Shown here piece after piece: positions 48,999 to 57,753 of a stretch of 64,000 nt of DNA. Location: assembly GCA_003278535.1 (NCBI GenBank), contig QCEG01000004.1, positions 42,086 to 106,085 on the forward strand. The letters are read 5' to 3'. The position numbers and the translations under genes are program-made. The first letter of the stretch is position 1. The number at the start of each line of letters is the position of its first letter. The notes below the pieces were generated by a model, which saw nothing but the letters and a program-made list of their open reading frames with translations, searched no databases and was not told the DNA's origin. The DNA comes from Prochlorococcus sp. AG-355-N18. Lineage in GTDB: Bacteria > Cyanobacteriota > Cyanobacteriia > PCC-6307 > Cyanobiaceae.

Positions 48999-51410
48999 AT
49001 GCAAGAGAAAAGTTATTCAAAAAAATCATATTCAGATAACACCTTAGAAGAAGAATCTATAAGCCTTTTAGAGTGGGATTCGTTAAAAACGCATTTATCT
49101 TCGTTCGCCTCAACGGAAATGGGTAAACGAGCAGTTTTAAGTTTTGGTATCCCTTCAGAATACGAAGCATCTAAAAGACTTTTGAATGAAACTGTTGAAA
49201 TTAATGAGCTAGAAAAAAATTTAGATAAATCAATTAGTTTTTCTGGTGTTTTTGATATTAGTAGAAATATTGAAATTTGTTCCAAGGGAGGTGTAATTTC
49301 ATCTTCTGAATTGTTAGAAATAGCGAAAACAATTAATGCAGCAAGAAATTTAAAAAAAATCTTATTAGATTTTGAACAAAGGCCTTATATTTCATCATTT
49401 ACAAAAAATTTAATTGACCATCAGAATATCGAAACGATTTTTAAAAAAGGCATTGAATCGAATGGCAGGATTTCAGACAATGCTAGTAATGAACTATCTA
49501 TTCTTAGAAAAGAATTTTTATCTAAGAAATTTGAAAGAAAAATATTAGTTGAGAAATTTATTCAAAAGAATTTAGCTTATTTGCAAGATACTACTATTGG
49601 AGATCGATATGGAAGGCCTGTTTTAGCAGTGAAAGTTAATTATGTATATAAATTTAAAGGAATAATTCATGACTCTTCTTCTTCAGGCAATACAGTATAT
49701 TTTGAGCCTGAAAGTGTAGTAACTAAAGGTAATAAGATTGCTTCTTTAGAGGCTAGGATCACAGCAGAAGAATTTAAATTACTTAAGAAATGGTCTCAGG
49801 TTGTTAGTGATAATTCAGAAAATCTTATTGAAATGGCATCGATTTTATTGAGATTAGAAAATGCCCTAACTCGTTCAAGATATTCGAAATGGATTGGAGG
49901 TAAAACTCCTACCCTTGAGAAAAATCCTATTATTTCTTTAACTGGTTTTTCTCATCCGTTATTGATTTGGGAACATAAGAAAAAAGGAGCCCCTCCACCA
50001 GTAGCTGTCGATTTTTATATAAATAGAAAGATTAAGGTTGTAGCTATTACAGGTCCAAATACTGGAGGTAAAACAGCAGCTTTAAAAGGTTTAGGCCTGT
50101 CTTTACTCATGGCTAGAGCAGGATTATTGATACCTTCAACTAATAATCCTATTATTCCTTTTTGTCCAAATTTATATGTGGATATAGGAGATAATCAATC
50201 ATTAGAAGAAAATTTATCTACCTTTAGTGGACATATATCTCGTATAAAAGAGATATTAGATTCACTTGATTATAAGAAAGGATTATCAGTTGTTTTGTTA
50301 GATGAGATTGGATCTGGAACAGATCCTCTTGAAGGAAGTGCTCTTGCGATGGCTTTATTAAAAGAATTTGCAAATAAATCTGATATCACTTTGGCAACTA
50401 CACATTATGGAGATATTAAGGCTTTAAAATATAACGATTCAAGATTTGAAAACGTATCAGTTGCCTTTGATGAGGATTCTTTGAAACCTAAATATATACT
50501 CAACTGGGGTATTCCTGGGAGAAGTAATGCTTTGTCAATTTCAAAGAGAATTGGTCTCGATGAAAGCATACTCAATGAAGCTGCAAATTATCTAAAGCCA
50601 AAAGAAGTTGACAATATTAACAGTATTATTAGAGGGCTTGAGGAAGAGAGGATTAAACAACAAAATTCTGCAGAAGCTGCTGCAGAATTGATTGCAAGGA
50701 CTGAAATATTACATGATGAACTGAAGAGAAATTATGAATATCAAAAAATAAATGCTGAAAAAATCCAGGAAATTGAAAGGTCTAAATTATCAAAACATAT
50801 TGTATCTGCTAAAAAAGAGGTGATAGATTTGATTAAAAAATTAAGAGATAAAAATGTTAATGGAGAGGATACGAGAATAATTGGAAAAAGATTAAAGGAA
50901 ATTGAGACGGAACATTTAACCCAAAAAAAATCTGAAAAGTCAATATCATGGAACCCTCAGGTAGGCGATTTTGTAAAGATTAAAAGTCTAAATAGTACGG
51001 GACAAATTGTAGATTTAGATAAAAAAGGTGGTTTTTATGAAATTAAATGTGGTTCATTTAGAAGCACATTATCTGTAAATGATTTTGAAGGTATTAATGG
51101 AGAAAAGCCTAATTTCAAAAGGTCAAAAATTGAGATCAAGTCTAAAAGAGAAGATTTTTCTTTTTCTAAAATTAGAACAAGTAAAAATACAATTGACGTA
51201 AGAGGGTTAAGAGTTCATGAAGCCGAAATAATTATTGAGGAGAAAATTAGAAAATTTCATGGACCGCTATGGATTGTTCATGGAATTGGCACCGGGAAAT
51301 TAAAGAAAGGACTAAGAAATTGGTTATCAGGTTTAAATTATGTTGATAAGATTGAAGATGCAGCCAACAACGAGGGTGGCCCTGGTTGCAGTATTGCGTG
51401 GATAAAATAA
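48999..51410 (+). CDS. mutS2: MutS2 protein with Smr nuclease domain
   Basis: MutS2 is a MutS-core ATPase with a C-terminal Smr domain. It is linked to suppressing recombination and, in some bacteria, to rescue of collided ribosomes. The protein (803 aa from the ATG at 48999) has Walker A ITGPNTGGKTAALK near residue 347, Walker B VVLLDEIGSGTDPLEGSALA near 430, and the Smr region IDVRGLRVHEAE and IVHGIGTGKLKKGL at the end. A TTG at 48984 would overlap the upstream stop; the ATG is the likelier start. Confidence 0.93.
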   Translation: MQEKSYSKKSYSDNTLEEESISLLEWDSLKTHLSSFASTEMGKRAVLSFGIPSEYEASKRLLNETVEINELEKNLDKSISFSGVFDISRNIEICSKGGVISSSELLEIAKTINAARNLKKILLDFEQRPYISSFTKNLIDHQNIETIFKKGIESNGRISDNASNELSILRKEFLSKKFERKILVEKFIQKNLAYLQDTTIGDRYGRPVLAVKVNYVYKFKGIIHDSSSSGNTVYFEPESVVTKGNKIASLEARITAEEFKLLKKWSQVVSDNSENLIEMASILLRLENALTRSRYSKWIGGKTPTLEKNPIISLTGFSHPLLIWEHKKKGAPPPVAVDFYINRKIKVVAITGPNTGGKTAALKGLGLSLLMARAGLLIPSTNNPIIPFCPNLYVDIGDNQSLEENLSTFSGHISRIKEILDSLDYKKGLSVVLLDEIGSGTDPLEGSALAMALLKEFANKSDITLATTHYGDIKALKYNDSRFENVSVAFDEDSLKPKYILNWGIPGRSNALSISKRIGLDESILNEAANYLKPKEVDNINSIIRGLEEERIKQQNSAEAAAELIARTEILHDELKRNYEYQKINAEKIQEIERSKLSKHIVSAKKEVIDLIKKLRDKNVNGEDTRIIGKRLKEIETEHLTQKKSEKSISWNPQVGDFVKIKSLNSTGQIVDLDKKGGFYEIKCGSFRSTLSVNDFEGINGEKPNFKRSKIEIKSKREDFSFSKIRTSKNTIDVRGLRVHEAEIIIEEKIRKFHGPLWIVHGIGTGKLKKGLRNWLSGLNYVDKIEDAANNEGGPGCSIAWIK

Positions 51411-51450
51411 AATTTAAAATACCAATAAAAAAATTTAATAAACGTATTAA

Positions 51451-52434
51451 GTGCAATTTATTGATCAAGCCAACATTATTCTTAAAGCTGGAAAAGGTGG
51501 AAATGGAATAGTTTCATTTAGAAGAGAAAAATTCGTTCCTGCTGGAGGACCTTCGGGGGGAAATGGTGGCAGAGGGGGTTCAGTTATTTTGATGGCTGAT
51601 AATAATCTACAAACACTATTAGATTTTAAATTCAAACGTGAAATAATTGCTGAAGATGGATGCAAAGGAGGTCCTAATAAGAGATCAGGCGCTTCCGGTG
51701 AGGATACAATCCTTAAAGTACCCTGCGGTACAGAAATAAGGGATATTAACACCGGCATTATTTTAGGAGACTTAACCAAAGATAAACAGAGTTTAACTAT
51801 TGCCATTGGAGGAAGAGGAGGACATGGTAATGCTTACTATTTAAGTAATCAAAATAGAGCTCCAGAATCATTCACTGAAGGAAAAGATGGAGAGATATGG
51901 GAGGTTCAATTAGAACTAAAACTTCTTGCAGAGGTTGGGATTATAGGCCTTCCAAATGCTGGGAAAAGTACCTTAATTTCTGTCGTATCATCTGCCCGTC
52001 CAAAAATCGCAAATTATCCTTTCACCACTCTAATACCTAACTTAGGTGTAGTAAGAAAAATTGATGGGAATGGTTGCCTTTTTGCGGATATTCCTGGATT
52101 AATATCAGGGGCAGCTGATGGAATAGGTCTAGGCCATGATTTTTTAAGGCATATCCAAAGAACGAAGATACTTGTTCACTTAATTGATGCAATTGCAGAA
52201 AATCCTATACATGATTTTGAGATAATTGAGCAGGAATTAAAAAAATATGGAAAAGGTCTTTTAGATAAAGAGAGGATAATAGTATTGAATAAAATGGAGC
52301 TGGTAGATGATGATTATTTGAAAATAATTTCAAAAAAGTTAGAAGATTTATCTAAAAAGAAAGTTTTAGTTATTTCTTCATCTTTAAAAAAAGGTTTATC
52401 TTCACTGCTTTCTGAAGTATGGAAAAGGATCTAA
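51451..52434 (+). CDS. obgE: GTPase ObgE/CgtA
   Basis: Obg is an essential GTPase in 50S assembly and stress control. The 327 aa protein has the Gly-rich Obg domain ([19 protein letters not shown] near 17, then GGRGGHGN near 127) and the G domain with P-loop GLPNAGKST near 168, [12 protein letters not shown] near 210 and NKMELVDD near 277. It starts with GTG at 51451, since the conserved [13 protein letters not shown] begins right after. It lies 40 bp downstream of mutS2. Confidence 0.95.
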   Translation: MQFIDQANIILKAGKGGNGIVSFRREKFVPAGGPSGGNGGRGGSVILMADNNLQTLLDFKFKREIIAEDGCKGGPNKRSGASGEDTILKVPCGTEIRDINTGIILGDLTKDKQSLTIAIGGRGGHGNAYYLSNQNRAPESFTEGKDGEIWEVQLELKLLAEVGIIGLPNAGKSTLISVVSSARPKIANYPFTTLIPNLGVVRKIDGNGCLFADIPGLISGAADGIGLGHDFLRHIQRTKILVHLIDAIAENPIHDFEIIEQELKKYGKGLLDKERIIVLNKMELVDDDYLKIISKKLEDLSKKKVLVISSSLKKGLSSLLSEVWKRI

Positions 52435-52519
52435 CTTAAATTTAAAATTTTTTTGTAAAAAAAACACTTGATTTAATAATGAAAATTAGTCATAAATAAG
52501 ATAACTCTTTAAATACAAT

Positions 52520-52702
52520 ATGAATTTCTATACTTGCTTTGATCAAAAAGGAAAAATAATAGCTAGATGTCAAACCATTCAAGATATTGAAGTTTTGAAG
52601 AAAATGGGAAGACCAATTGTAGAAGTCAAGGAAATGAAAAATGAAGAGTCAGTTGTATGTTCACTCACAGGAAGTCCATCCGACTTTAATAGAGATTACT
52701 AA
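52520..52702 (+). CDS. Small protein of unknown function
   Basis: The 60 aa protein is not recognised. It is soluble, with a possible beta start (MNFYTCFDQKGKIIARCQTI), a short helix (DIEVLKKMG) and a polar C-terminus containing one of its three cysteines. The gene has its own upstream gap of 85 bp and ends before a terminator shared with cp12, which supports a real transcription unit. Function unknown. Confidence 0.65.
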   Translation: MNFYTCFDQKGKIIARCQTIQDIEVLKKMGRPIVEVKEMKNEESVVCSLTGSPSDFNRDY

Positions 52703-52715
52703 TAGAATTAATAAA

Positions 52716-52745
52716 TAAAAAAAAGGGCTTTTAGAGCCCTTTTTT
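52716..52745. terminator. Bidirectional intrinsic terminator
   Basis: AGGGCT (52724-52729) and AGCCCT (52735-52740) form a 6-bp stem with a 5-base loop. Eight A residues precede it and six T residues follow, so it can stop transcription from both sides. It separates the 60 aa gene from the convergent cp12. Confidence 0.88.
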
Positions 52746-52772
52746 ATTGTGCATTATCTATCAAAAGAAAAC

Positions 52773-52991
52773 TTAATCATCATAAACAAGACATTCTGGT
52801 TCATCCGGGTTGGCATCGCAGAATAATTCTAAAGCATTAGGGTCATGTTTATCATCTGGATGATGATCCTTATATTCTTCGAGTTCTTTTAGCTCTTCAG
52901 TTAGATGTCTGACCTTTGGAAGATTGCCCTCTGCTTTTGCAGATTCGATTTCCGATTGATCTTTTTGGATGTGTTCGTCAATGGATTTCAT
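52773..52991 (-). CDS. cp12: CP12-family Calvin-cycle regulator
   Basis: CP12 is a disordered redox switch that holds GAPDH and phosphoribulokinase inactive in the dark. The 72 aa protein keeps the C-terminal GAPDH-binding end, LFCDANPDEPECLVYDD, with its Cys pair. The N-terminal Cys pair and the AWDxVEEL core of canonical CP12 are absent: the middle reads KVRHLTEELKELEEY. It may still bind GAPDH, but a full PRK-GAPDH complex is uncertain. A terminator lies just downstream. Confidence 0.85.
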   Translation of the reverse strand: MKSIDEHIQKDQSEIESAKAEGNLPKVRHLTEELKELEEYKDHHPDDKHDPNALELFCDANPDEPECLVYDD

Positions 52992-53120
52992 TTTAAGCTT
53001 TTCGTACTTTAGTAGACATACTTAACATAGTTAATTTCTAGTGAAATTGCATTATCTATGAACTAAATAAGTGTTCATTACAACATCATTTTTTTTTTTA
53101 ATTGATTTATGTATTTTTTT

Positions 53121-54065
53121 TTAGGTCTCTACTTTCATTATTTCCCTTAGCGATGGCAAAACTGGGATTAGTTGATTTGGGTTTAAAGGGAATAAAGCTT
53201 TGTAGTAATCTTTTTTCCATTCATTGTCGAAGCATGTCCTATTTACGTTAGATAATTTAAAGAATTTTAATCTCCATTCAATAATCTTTTCGAAACTTGA
53301 TAGTTCTTGTTCAGTACATTTGAAAAGTTTGCTATATATCAATTCCCATCTTATAAGCGTTGGAAAAAGGTAAATATCTGCGTAGGTTAACTCCTCTCCA
53401 AATATCCAGCCCCCTTTATTTTTCTGTAGAAAATTTTCAACTATATTTAAAGCTGCGAAAAGATTATGACTTGCATTTTTGTAAGCTGACTGGTTTCTGG
53501 CGAAACCACATTTATATACGCCATCATTAATGCTGTTATTAATTAATTCTAAAAATTTTTGATTACCATCTTTAATACTTAATGCCTGATATTTCGATTC
53601 AATTTTTATTGAATTGAGTAGTCTTATAATCTGTGAACTTTCATTAGACAGAATATTTACTTCATCTTTTACAAAGCTAATTAAAAGAGGTAATGTCGCT
53701 CTAAAAATAATCTTTTTATTAGCTTTTTTGTAAAGGTCCGAAAGTCTCATACATCCCTTAATATTTGTATTGAAAATCCATTCGCTATGCTCAACATCTG
53801 CCTTTAAAAAAATTACTTTAACTTTTTTAGATAAATCTTTTATTTCGTGTACGAGTAAAGTTCTTTGACACCATGGACAAGAATGACCTACTAATAAATA
53901 AATTTGTCCATTGTCATTATTAATATCGTATTCAGTATTAATGGTTATACCTTTAGGCCTTTTATAATTACCATATAAATCTGATGGCGCGAAGCCATTC
54001 ATTAATTGGGTCCAAAACCAAAACCAGAATTTTCTTGAGGCCTTTATGAGGTATTTATTTTGCAT
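53121..54065 (-). CDS. Xi-class glutathione transferase-like (glutathionyl-hydroquinone reductase family)
   Basis: The 314 aa protein has a thioredoxin-fold N-terminal domain with VGHSCPWCQRTLLVHEIK near residue 60 and an all-helical C-terminal domain. INDGVYKCGFARNQSAYKNA near 182, LTYADIYLFPTLIRWE near 233 and YYKALFPLNPNQLIP near 290 match Xi-class enzymes, which reduce glutathionyl-hydroquinones. The usual catalytic CPWAHR is CPWCQR here, giving a second Cys as in glutaredoxins. The natural substrate is unknown; it is divergent from the aspartoacylase-like gene. Confidence 0.8.
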   Translation of the reverse strand: MQNKYLIKASRKFWFWFWTQLMNGFAPSDLYGNYKRPKGITINTEYDINNDNGQIYLLVGHSCPWCQRTLLVHEIKDLSKKVKVIFLKADVEHSEWIFNTNIKGCMRLSDLYKKANKKIIFRATLPLLISFVKDEVNILSNESSQIIRLLNSIKIESKYQALSIKDGNQKFLELINNSINDGVYKCGFARNQSAYKNASHNLFAALNIVENFLQKNKGGWIFGEELTYADIYLFPTLIRWELIYSKLFKCTEQELSSFEKIIEWRLKFFKLSNVNRTCFDNEWKKDYYKALFPLNPNQLIPVLPSLREIMKVET

Positions 54066-54088
54066 AAAATTTTATTTTTAAAGAAAAA

Positions 54089-54994
54089 ATGACTGTTCAA
54101 AGAATACTTATCGTTTCAGGCACTCATGGGAATGAAATTAATCCTGTTTGGGCTGTTAAGCAATTTAATAAAAAGGAAAATAGTTTTAATAATGGTATTG
54201 AGTATGAGTACATCATAGGTAATCCTGCTGCCTATGAAAAAGGTTGCAGATATATCGATGTAGATTTAAATAGATCTTTTAAAGAAAGTGAGAATTTTGA
54301 TCAACACAAGAATAGTTTCTATGAAACTAATAGAGCCAATTTTTTAGTAGATGAATTTGGAATTGACGGATCTAAACCCTGTCAAATTGCAATCGATTTG
54401 CATACTACTACTGCAAATATGGGAACAAGCATTGTTATGTATGGGAGGAGATCCAAAGATTTTTGTTTAGCTGCATTACTGCAGAACAAATATGGATTGC
54501 CTATTTATTTGCACGAAAAAGATGAAGCCCAAACAGGCTTTCTTGTAGAAGCTTGGCCATGTGGTTTAGTTATTGAAATAGGAGCTGTCGCACAAAATTT
54601 TTATGATCAAAATATTATAAATAGATTCTCTCTAATAATTAGCTCCCTAAGGGAAGAGATAGATAAATTAAAAAATAATCTTATAGAACTTCCAAAGGAA
54701 TTAGTGGTTCACGTTCATCAAGGGAGTATAGATTATCCAAGAGATGGAAAGGGAGATATTTATGGACTAATTCATCCTGAGAGAATAAACCAAGATTGGA
54801 AAATGATTAAAAAAGGAGATCCATTATTTCTGGATAGCCAAGGAATAATCCACAAATATGAACGGGACCAATTGATTTGGCCTGTTTTTATTGGAGAAGT
54901 TGCTTATAAGGAAAAAAAAATTGCTATGAGCTACACAAAAAAAGAAGTGATTTGTTCCAAAAAACAATGGGTTCAAGAGTTTGAAAGTTTTTAA
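54089..54994 (+). CDS. Aspartoacylase/succinylglutamate desuccinylase-family zinc hydrolase
   Basis: The 301 aa protein is an AstE/AspA-family carboxypeptidase-fold enzyme. Zinc ligands lie in VSGTHGNEINPVW near residue 9 and DLHTTTANMGTS near 112; DLNRSFK near 64 holds the substrate-binding Arg pair. The general base Glu is probably in VIEIGAVAQ near 173. Aspartoacylases deacetylate N-acetyl-amino acids; the substrate here is unproven. The gene is followed by the 435 bp region before psbA. Confidence 0.82.
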   Translation: MTVQRILIVSGTHGNEINPVWAVKQFNKKENSFNNGIEYEYIIGNPAAYEKGCRYIDVDLNRSFKESENFDQHKNSFYETNRANFLVDEFGIDGSKPCQIAIDLHTTTANMGTSIVMYGRRSKDFCLAALLQNKYGLPIYLHEKDEAQTGFLVEAWPCGLVIEIGAVAQNFYDQNIINRFSLIISSLREEIDKLKNNLIELPKELVVHVHQGSIDYPRDGKGDIYGLIHPERINQDWKMIKKGDPLFLDSQGIIHKYERDQLIWPVFIGEVAYKEKKIAMSYTKKEVICSKKQWVQEFESF

Positions 54995-55111
54995 ATTAAG
55001 AAACCGGAACAATAAATCGTTGAAAACTAATAAGGATATTTTATTTTATAGATAAGTTTATTTAATATTTAAAACTTTTATTTTTTTTTCTAATTTCTAA
55101 ACCTTAAAAAC

Positions 55112-55240
55112 CTAAATTCTTTCACTCCAATAAATAACAGCTCCAAAAGCCTCTAATTGCAGTCTTCTATGCTTAGCATCTCTTAAGGAAACTACCTCTC
55201 TAGATCTTTTGCCGTTAAGAAGCCATTCGATTATTACCAA
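55112..55240 (-). CDS. Unannotated 42-residue basic protein beside psbA
   Basis: On the minus strand a TTG at 55240 opens 42 codons ending at TAG 55114-55112. GAGG lies seven bases before the TTG as a Shine-Dalgarno sequence. The peptide reads VIIEWLLNGKRSREVVSLRD, then AKHRRLQLEAFGAVIYWSER. It has balanced codons, a strand-basic helix-strand look (HRRLQLEAFGAVIYWSE) and no low-complexity bias, unlike the flanking DNA. An in-frame TGA just upstream excludes a longer form. I recall no named family; function unknown, and position opposite psbA is its only context. Confidence 0.65.
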   Translation of the reverse strand: MVIIEWLLNGKRSREVVSLRDAKHRRLQLEAFGAVIYWSERI

Positions 55241-55329
55241 GTTGAAGCCTCAATAACAAAGAAAATCTTAAGACATGGAAGTTATTTTCTCCTGTTTTCC
55301 AAAAAATAAGTTTACTTAAAGAAAAGATA

Positions 55330-55361
55330 TTTACACATTTTTAGCGATTTTGGTCTAAAAT
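55330..55361 (+). promoter_or_regulatory. Possible psbA promoter
   Basis: TTTACA at 55330-55335 and TAAAAT at 55356-55361 resemble -35 and -10 boxes, but the 20-base spacing is long; TCTAAA at 55354-55359 would give 18. Transcription would then start near 55367, just at the first leader hairpin. The assignment is by pattern only. Confidence 0.35.
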
Positions 55362-55365
55362 CTTC

Positions 55366-55389
55366 AAAGCGGAATTTATCTTCCGTTTT
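55366..55389 (+). other. psbA leader hairpin 1
   Basis: AAAGCGGAA (55366-55374) pairs with TTCCGTTTT (55381-55389) as nine pairs including one G-U, around TTTATC. It is followed by more T residues, so it looks like a short terminator. If transcription starts near 55367 it would instead be a stem-loop at the very 5' end of the psbA mRNA. Confidence 0.55.
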
Positions 55390-55398
55390 TATTTACAC

Positions 55399-55414
55399 GT
55401 CTCACTTTAGAGAC
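55399..55414 (+). other. psbA leader hairpin 2
   Basis: GTCTC (55399-55403) and GAGAC (55410-55414) form a perfect 5-bp stem with loop ACTTTA, ending 15 bases before the psbA ATG. No good Shine-Dalgarno sequence lies between it and the ATG, so the leader structure may matter for initiation. Confidence 0.5.
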
Positions 55415-55429
55415 ATACTTTACGAACTC

Positions 55430-56512
55430 ATGACAACTATTCAGCAGCAGCGTTCTTCGCTGTTAAAAGGTTGGCCACAGTTTTGTGAGTGGGTAACATC
55501 AACTAACAATAGAATTTATGTTGGTTGGTTCGGCGTCTTAATGATTCCATGCCTTCTTACAGCAGCGGCTTGCTTCATCGTTGCATTCATCGCAGCACCA
55601 CCAGTAGACATCGACGGAATTAGAGAGCCAGTTGCTGGTTCATTCCTATACGGAAACAACATCATCTCAGGTGCAGTTGTTCCTTCATCTAACGCTATTG
55701 GTCTACACTTCTACCCAATTTGGGAAGCAGCTACTGTAGATGAGTGGTTATACAACGGTGGTCCTTACCAGCTTGTAATTTTCCACTTCCTAATTGGTAT
55801 CTCAGCATACATGGGAAGACAGTGGGAGCTTTCATACCGCTTAGGTATGCGTCCTTGGATCTGTGTTGCATACTCTGCACCAGTTTCAGCAGCTTTCGCA
55901 GTATTTCTTGTATACCCATTCGGTCAAGGTTCATTCTCTGACGGAATGCCTCTAGGTATCTCTGGAACATTCAACTTCATGTTTGTTTTCCAGGCAGAGC
56001 ACAACATTCTTATGCACCCATTCCATATGGCTGGTGTTGCTGGTATGTTCGGAGGATCTTTATTCTCAGCTATGCATGGTTCACTTGTTACTTCATCTCT
56101 AATCAGAGAAACAACTGAGACAGAATCTCAGAACTATGGTTACAAGTTCGGACAAGAAGAAGAAACATATAACATCGTTGCAGCTCACGGCTACTTCGGT
56201 CGTTTGATCTTCCAATATGCAAGTTTCAACAACAGCAGAAGTCTTCACTTCTTCCTAGCTGTATTCCCAGTTGTTTGTGTATGGTTAACTTCAATGGGTA
56301 TTTGCACAATGGCATTTAACCTTAACGGTTTTAACTTCAACCAGTCAGTTGTTGATGCAAACGGTAAGATTGTTCCTACATGGGGTGACGTTCTTAACAG
56401 AGCAAACCTAGGTATGGAAGTAATGCACGAGCGTAACGCTCATAACTTCCCACTTGATCTAGCAGCAGCTGAGTCTACAACAGTAGCTCTTTCAGCTCCA
56501 GCTATCGGTTAA
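55430..56512 (+). CDS. psbA: Photosystem II reaction-centre protein D1
   Basis: D1 carries the oxygen-evolving Mn cluster ligands, the P680/pheophytin ligands and the QB site. The 360 aa protein is full length: five membrane helices, Tyr-Z region [11 protein letters not shown], and C-terminal Mn ligands in [14 protein letters not shown], with CtpA cleavage expected after A345 (15-residue tail). Numbering is one higher than in Synechocystis. Residue 131 (standard 130) is Gln, the D1:1 type. Codons favour C-ending forms (TTC, TAC, AAC) far more than in neighbours, a mark of very high expression. It is followed by a clear terminator. Confidence 0.99.
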   Translation: MTTIQQQRSSLLKGWPQFCEWVTSTNNRIYVGWFGVLMIPCLLTAAACFIVAFIAAPPVDIDGIREPVAGSFLYGNNIISGAVVPSSNAIGLHFYPIWEAATVDEWLYNGGPYQLVIFHFLIGISAYMGRQWELSYRLGMRPWICVAYSAPVSAAFAVFLVYPFGQGSFSDGMPLGISGTFNFMFVFQAEHNILMHPFHMAGVAGMFGGSLFSAMHGSLVTSSLIRETTETESQNYGYKFGQEEETYNIVAAHGYFGRLIFQYASFNNSRSLHFFLAVFPVVCVWLTSMGICTMAFNLNGFNFNQSVVDANGKIVPTWGDVLNRANLGMEVMHERNAHNFPLDLAAAESTTVALSAPAIG

Positions 56513-56534
56513 GCTTAAAGTTCTTAAATTTCCC

Positions 56535-56561
56535 AGCCTCCTTTTAAGGGGGCTTTTTTTT
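56535..56561 (+). terminator. psbA intrinsic terminator
   Basis: AGCCTCC (56535-56541) pairs with GGGGGCT (56548-56554), including one G-U pair, around TTTTAA. Eight T residues follow. It lies 22 bases after the psbA stop and separates psbA from aroC. Confidence 0.92.
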
Positions 56562-56621
56562 GTTTAATTTTCAATTGGTTTCATATAATGTTTATATATA
56601 GATAAAACATTTGATATTTCT

Positions 56622-57719
56622 ATGAGTAGTAGTTTTGGAAAAATTTTTCGTGTTAATACTTTTGGAGAATCACATGGTGGTGCAGTGGGAGTTATTCTTG
56701 ATGGATGTCCCCCTAAGTTAAAAGTAGATATAAATCTGATACAAAATGAATTAGATAGACGCAGGCCTGGTCAAAGTGACATTACAACACCCAGAAATGA
56801 AGAAGATAAAGTTGAAATATTAAGTGGAATAAAGGAAGGGTTAACACTTGGAACTCCAATAGCGATGTTGGTAAGAAACAAGGATCAAAGACCAAGAGAT
56901 TATGATACTTTGGAGCAAGTATTTAGACCTTCTCATGCAGATGGTACATATCATCTGAAATATGGAATTCAGGCAAGTTCTGGGGGTGGAAGAGCCTCTG
57001 CAAGAGAAACAATTGGAAGAGTAGCTGCTGGTGCTGTAGCGAAACAATTATTAAAAAACTTCTGTAACACTGAAATACTATCTTGGGTAAAGCGTATTCA
57101 TGATATTGATTCTGATATAAATAAAGAAAAAATTTCTCTCAACAAAATAGATTCTAATATTGTTAGATGTCCTGATGAACAGGTATCAGCAGAAATGATA
57201 GAAAGAATTAAGCAATTAAAGCGTCAAGGAGACTCTTGTGGCGGCGTTATTGAATGTCTAGTAAGAAATGTCCCTTCTGGTCTTGGAATGCCTGTTTTTG
57301 ATAAATTAGAAGCTGATTTAGCGAAGGCTTTGATGTCTTTGCCTGCCACAAAAGGCTTCGAAATAGGTTCAGGTTTCTCTGGAACTTATTTAAAAGGAAG
57401 CGAACATAATGATGCCTTCATTAAATCTGATGATATTAGGAAGTTAAGAACAAAATCTAATAATTCAGGAGGTATACAGGGAGGAATAAGTAATGGCGAA
57501 AATATTGAGATGAAGATAGCTTTTAAACCTACAGCAACTATCGGGAAAGAACAGAAAACAGTAAATGCTGAAGGAAAAGAAGTTTTGATGAAAGCAAAAG
57601 GGAGACATGATCCATGCGTTCTACCAAGAGCAGTTCCTATGGTTGATGCTATGGTGGCTCTAGTGCTTGCTGATCATTTACTACTGAATCAAGCTCAATG
57701 TGGCTTAATAGATAATTAG
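56622..57719 (+). CDS. aroC: Chorismate synthase
   Basis: AroC forms chorismate from EPSP with reduced FMN, feeding aromatic amino acids, folate and (via menF) phylloquinone. The 365 aa protein has signature 1 [17 protein letters not shown] near residue 15, [12 protein letters not shown] near 47, signature 2 [18 protein letters not shown] near 120, and the C-terminal [17 protein letters not shown] near 329. It is separated from psbA by the psbA terminator. Confidence 0.96.
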   Translation: MSSSFGKIFRVNTFGESHGGAVGVILDGCPPKLKVDINLIQNELDRRRPGQSDITTPRNEEDKVEILSGIKEGLTLGTPIAMLVRNKDQRPRDYDTLEQVFRPSHADGTYHLKYGIQASSGGGRASARETIGRVAAGAVAKQLLKNFCNTEILSWVKRIHDIDSDINKEKISLNKIDSNIVRCPDEQVSAEMIERIKQLKRQGDSCGGVIECLVRNVPSGLGMPVFDKLEADLAKALMSLPATKGFEIGSGFSGTYLKGSEHNDAFIKSDDIRKLRTKSNNSGGIQGGISNGENIEMKIAFKPTATIGKEQKTVNAEGKEVLMKAKGRHDPCVLPRAVPMVDAMVALVLADHLLLNQAQCGLIDN

Positions 57720-57753
57720 TAGTTTTGTTAAATAAATTATATTTATCTTTGAT

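Noticed and set aside
55366..55389. Hairpin 1 before psbA as a terminator for the aspartoacylase gene
   Set aside because: It is about 370 bp past that stop and lies beyond the likely psbA promoter; the stem is mostly AT.
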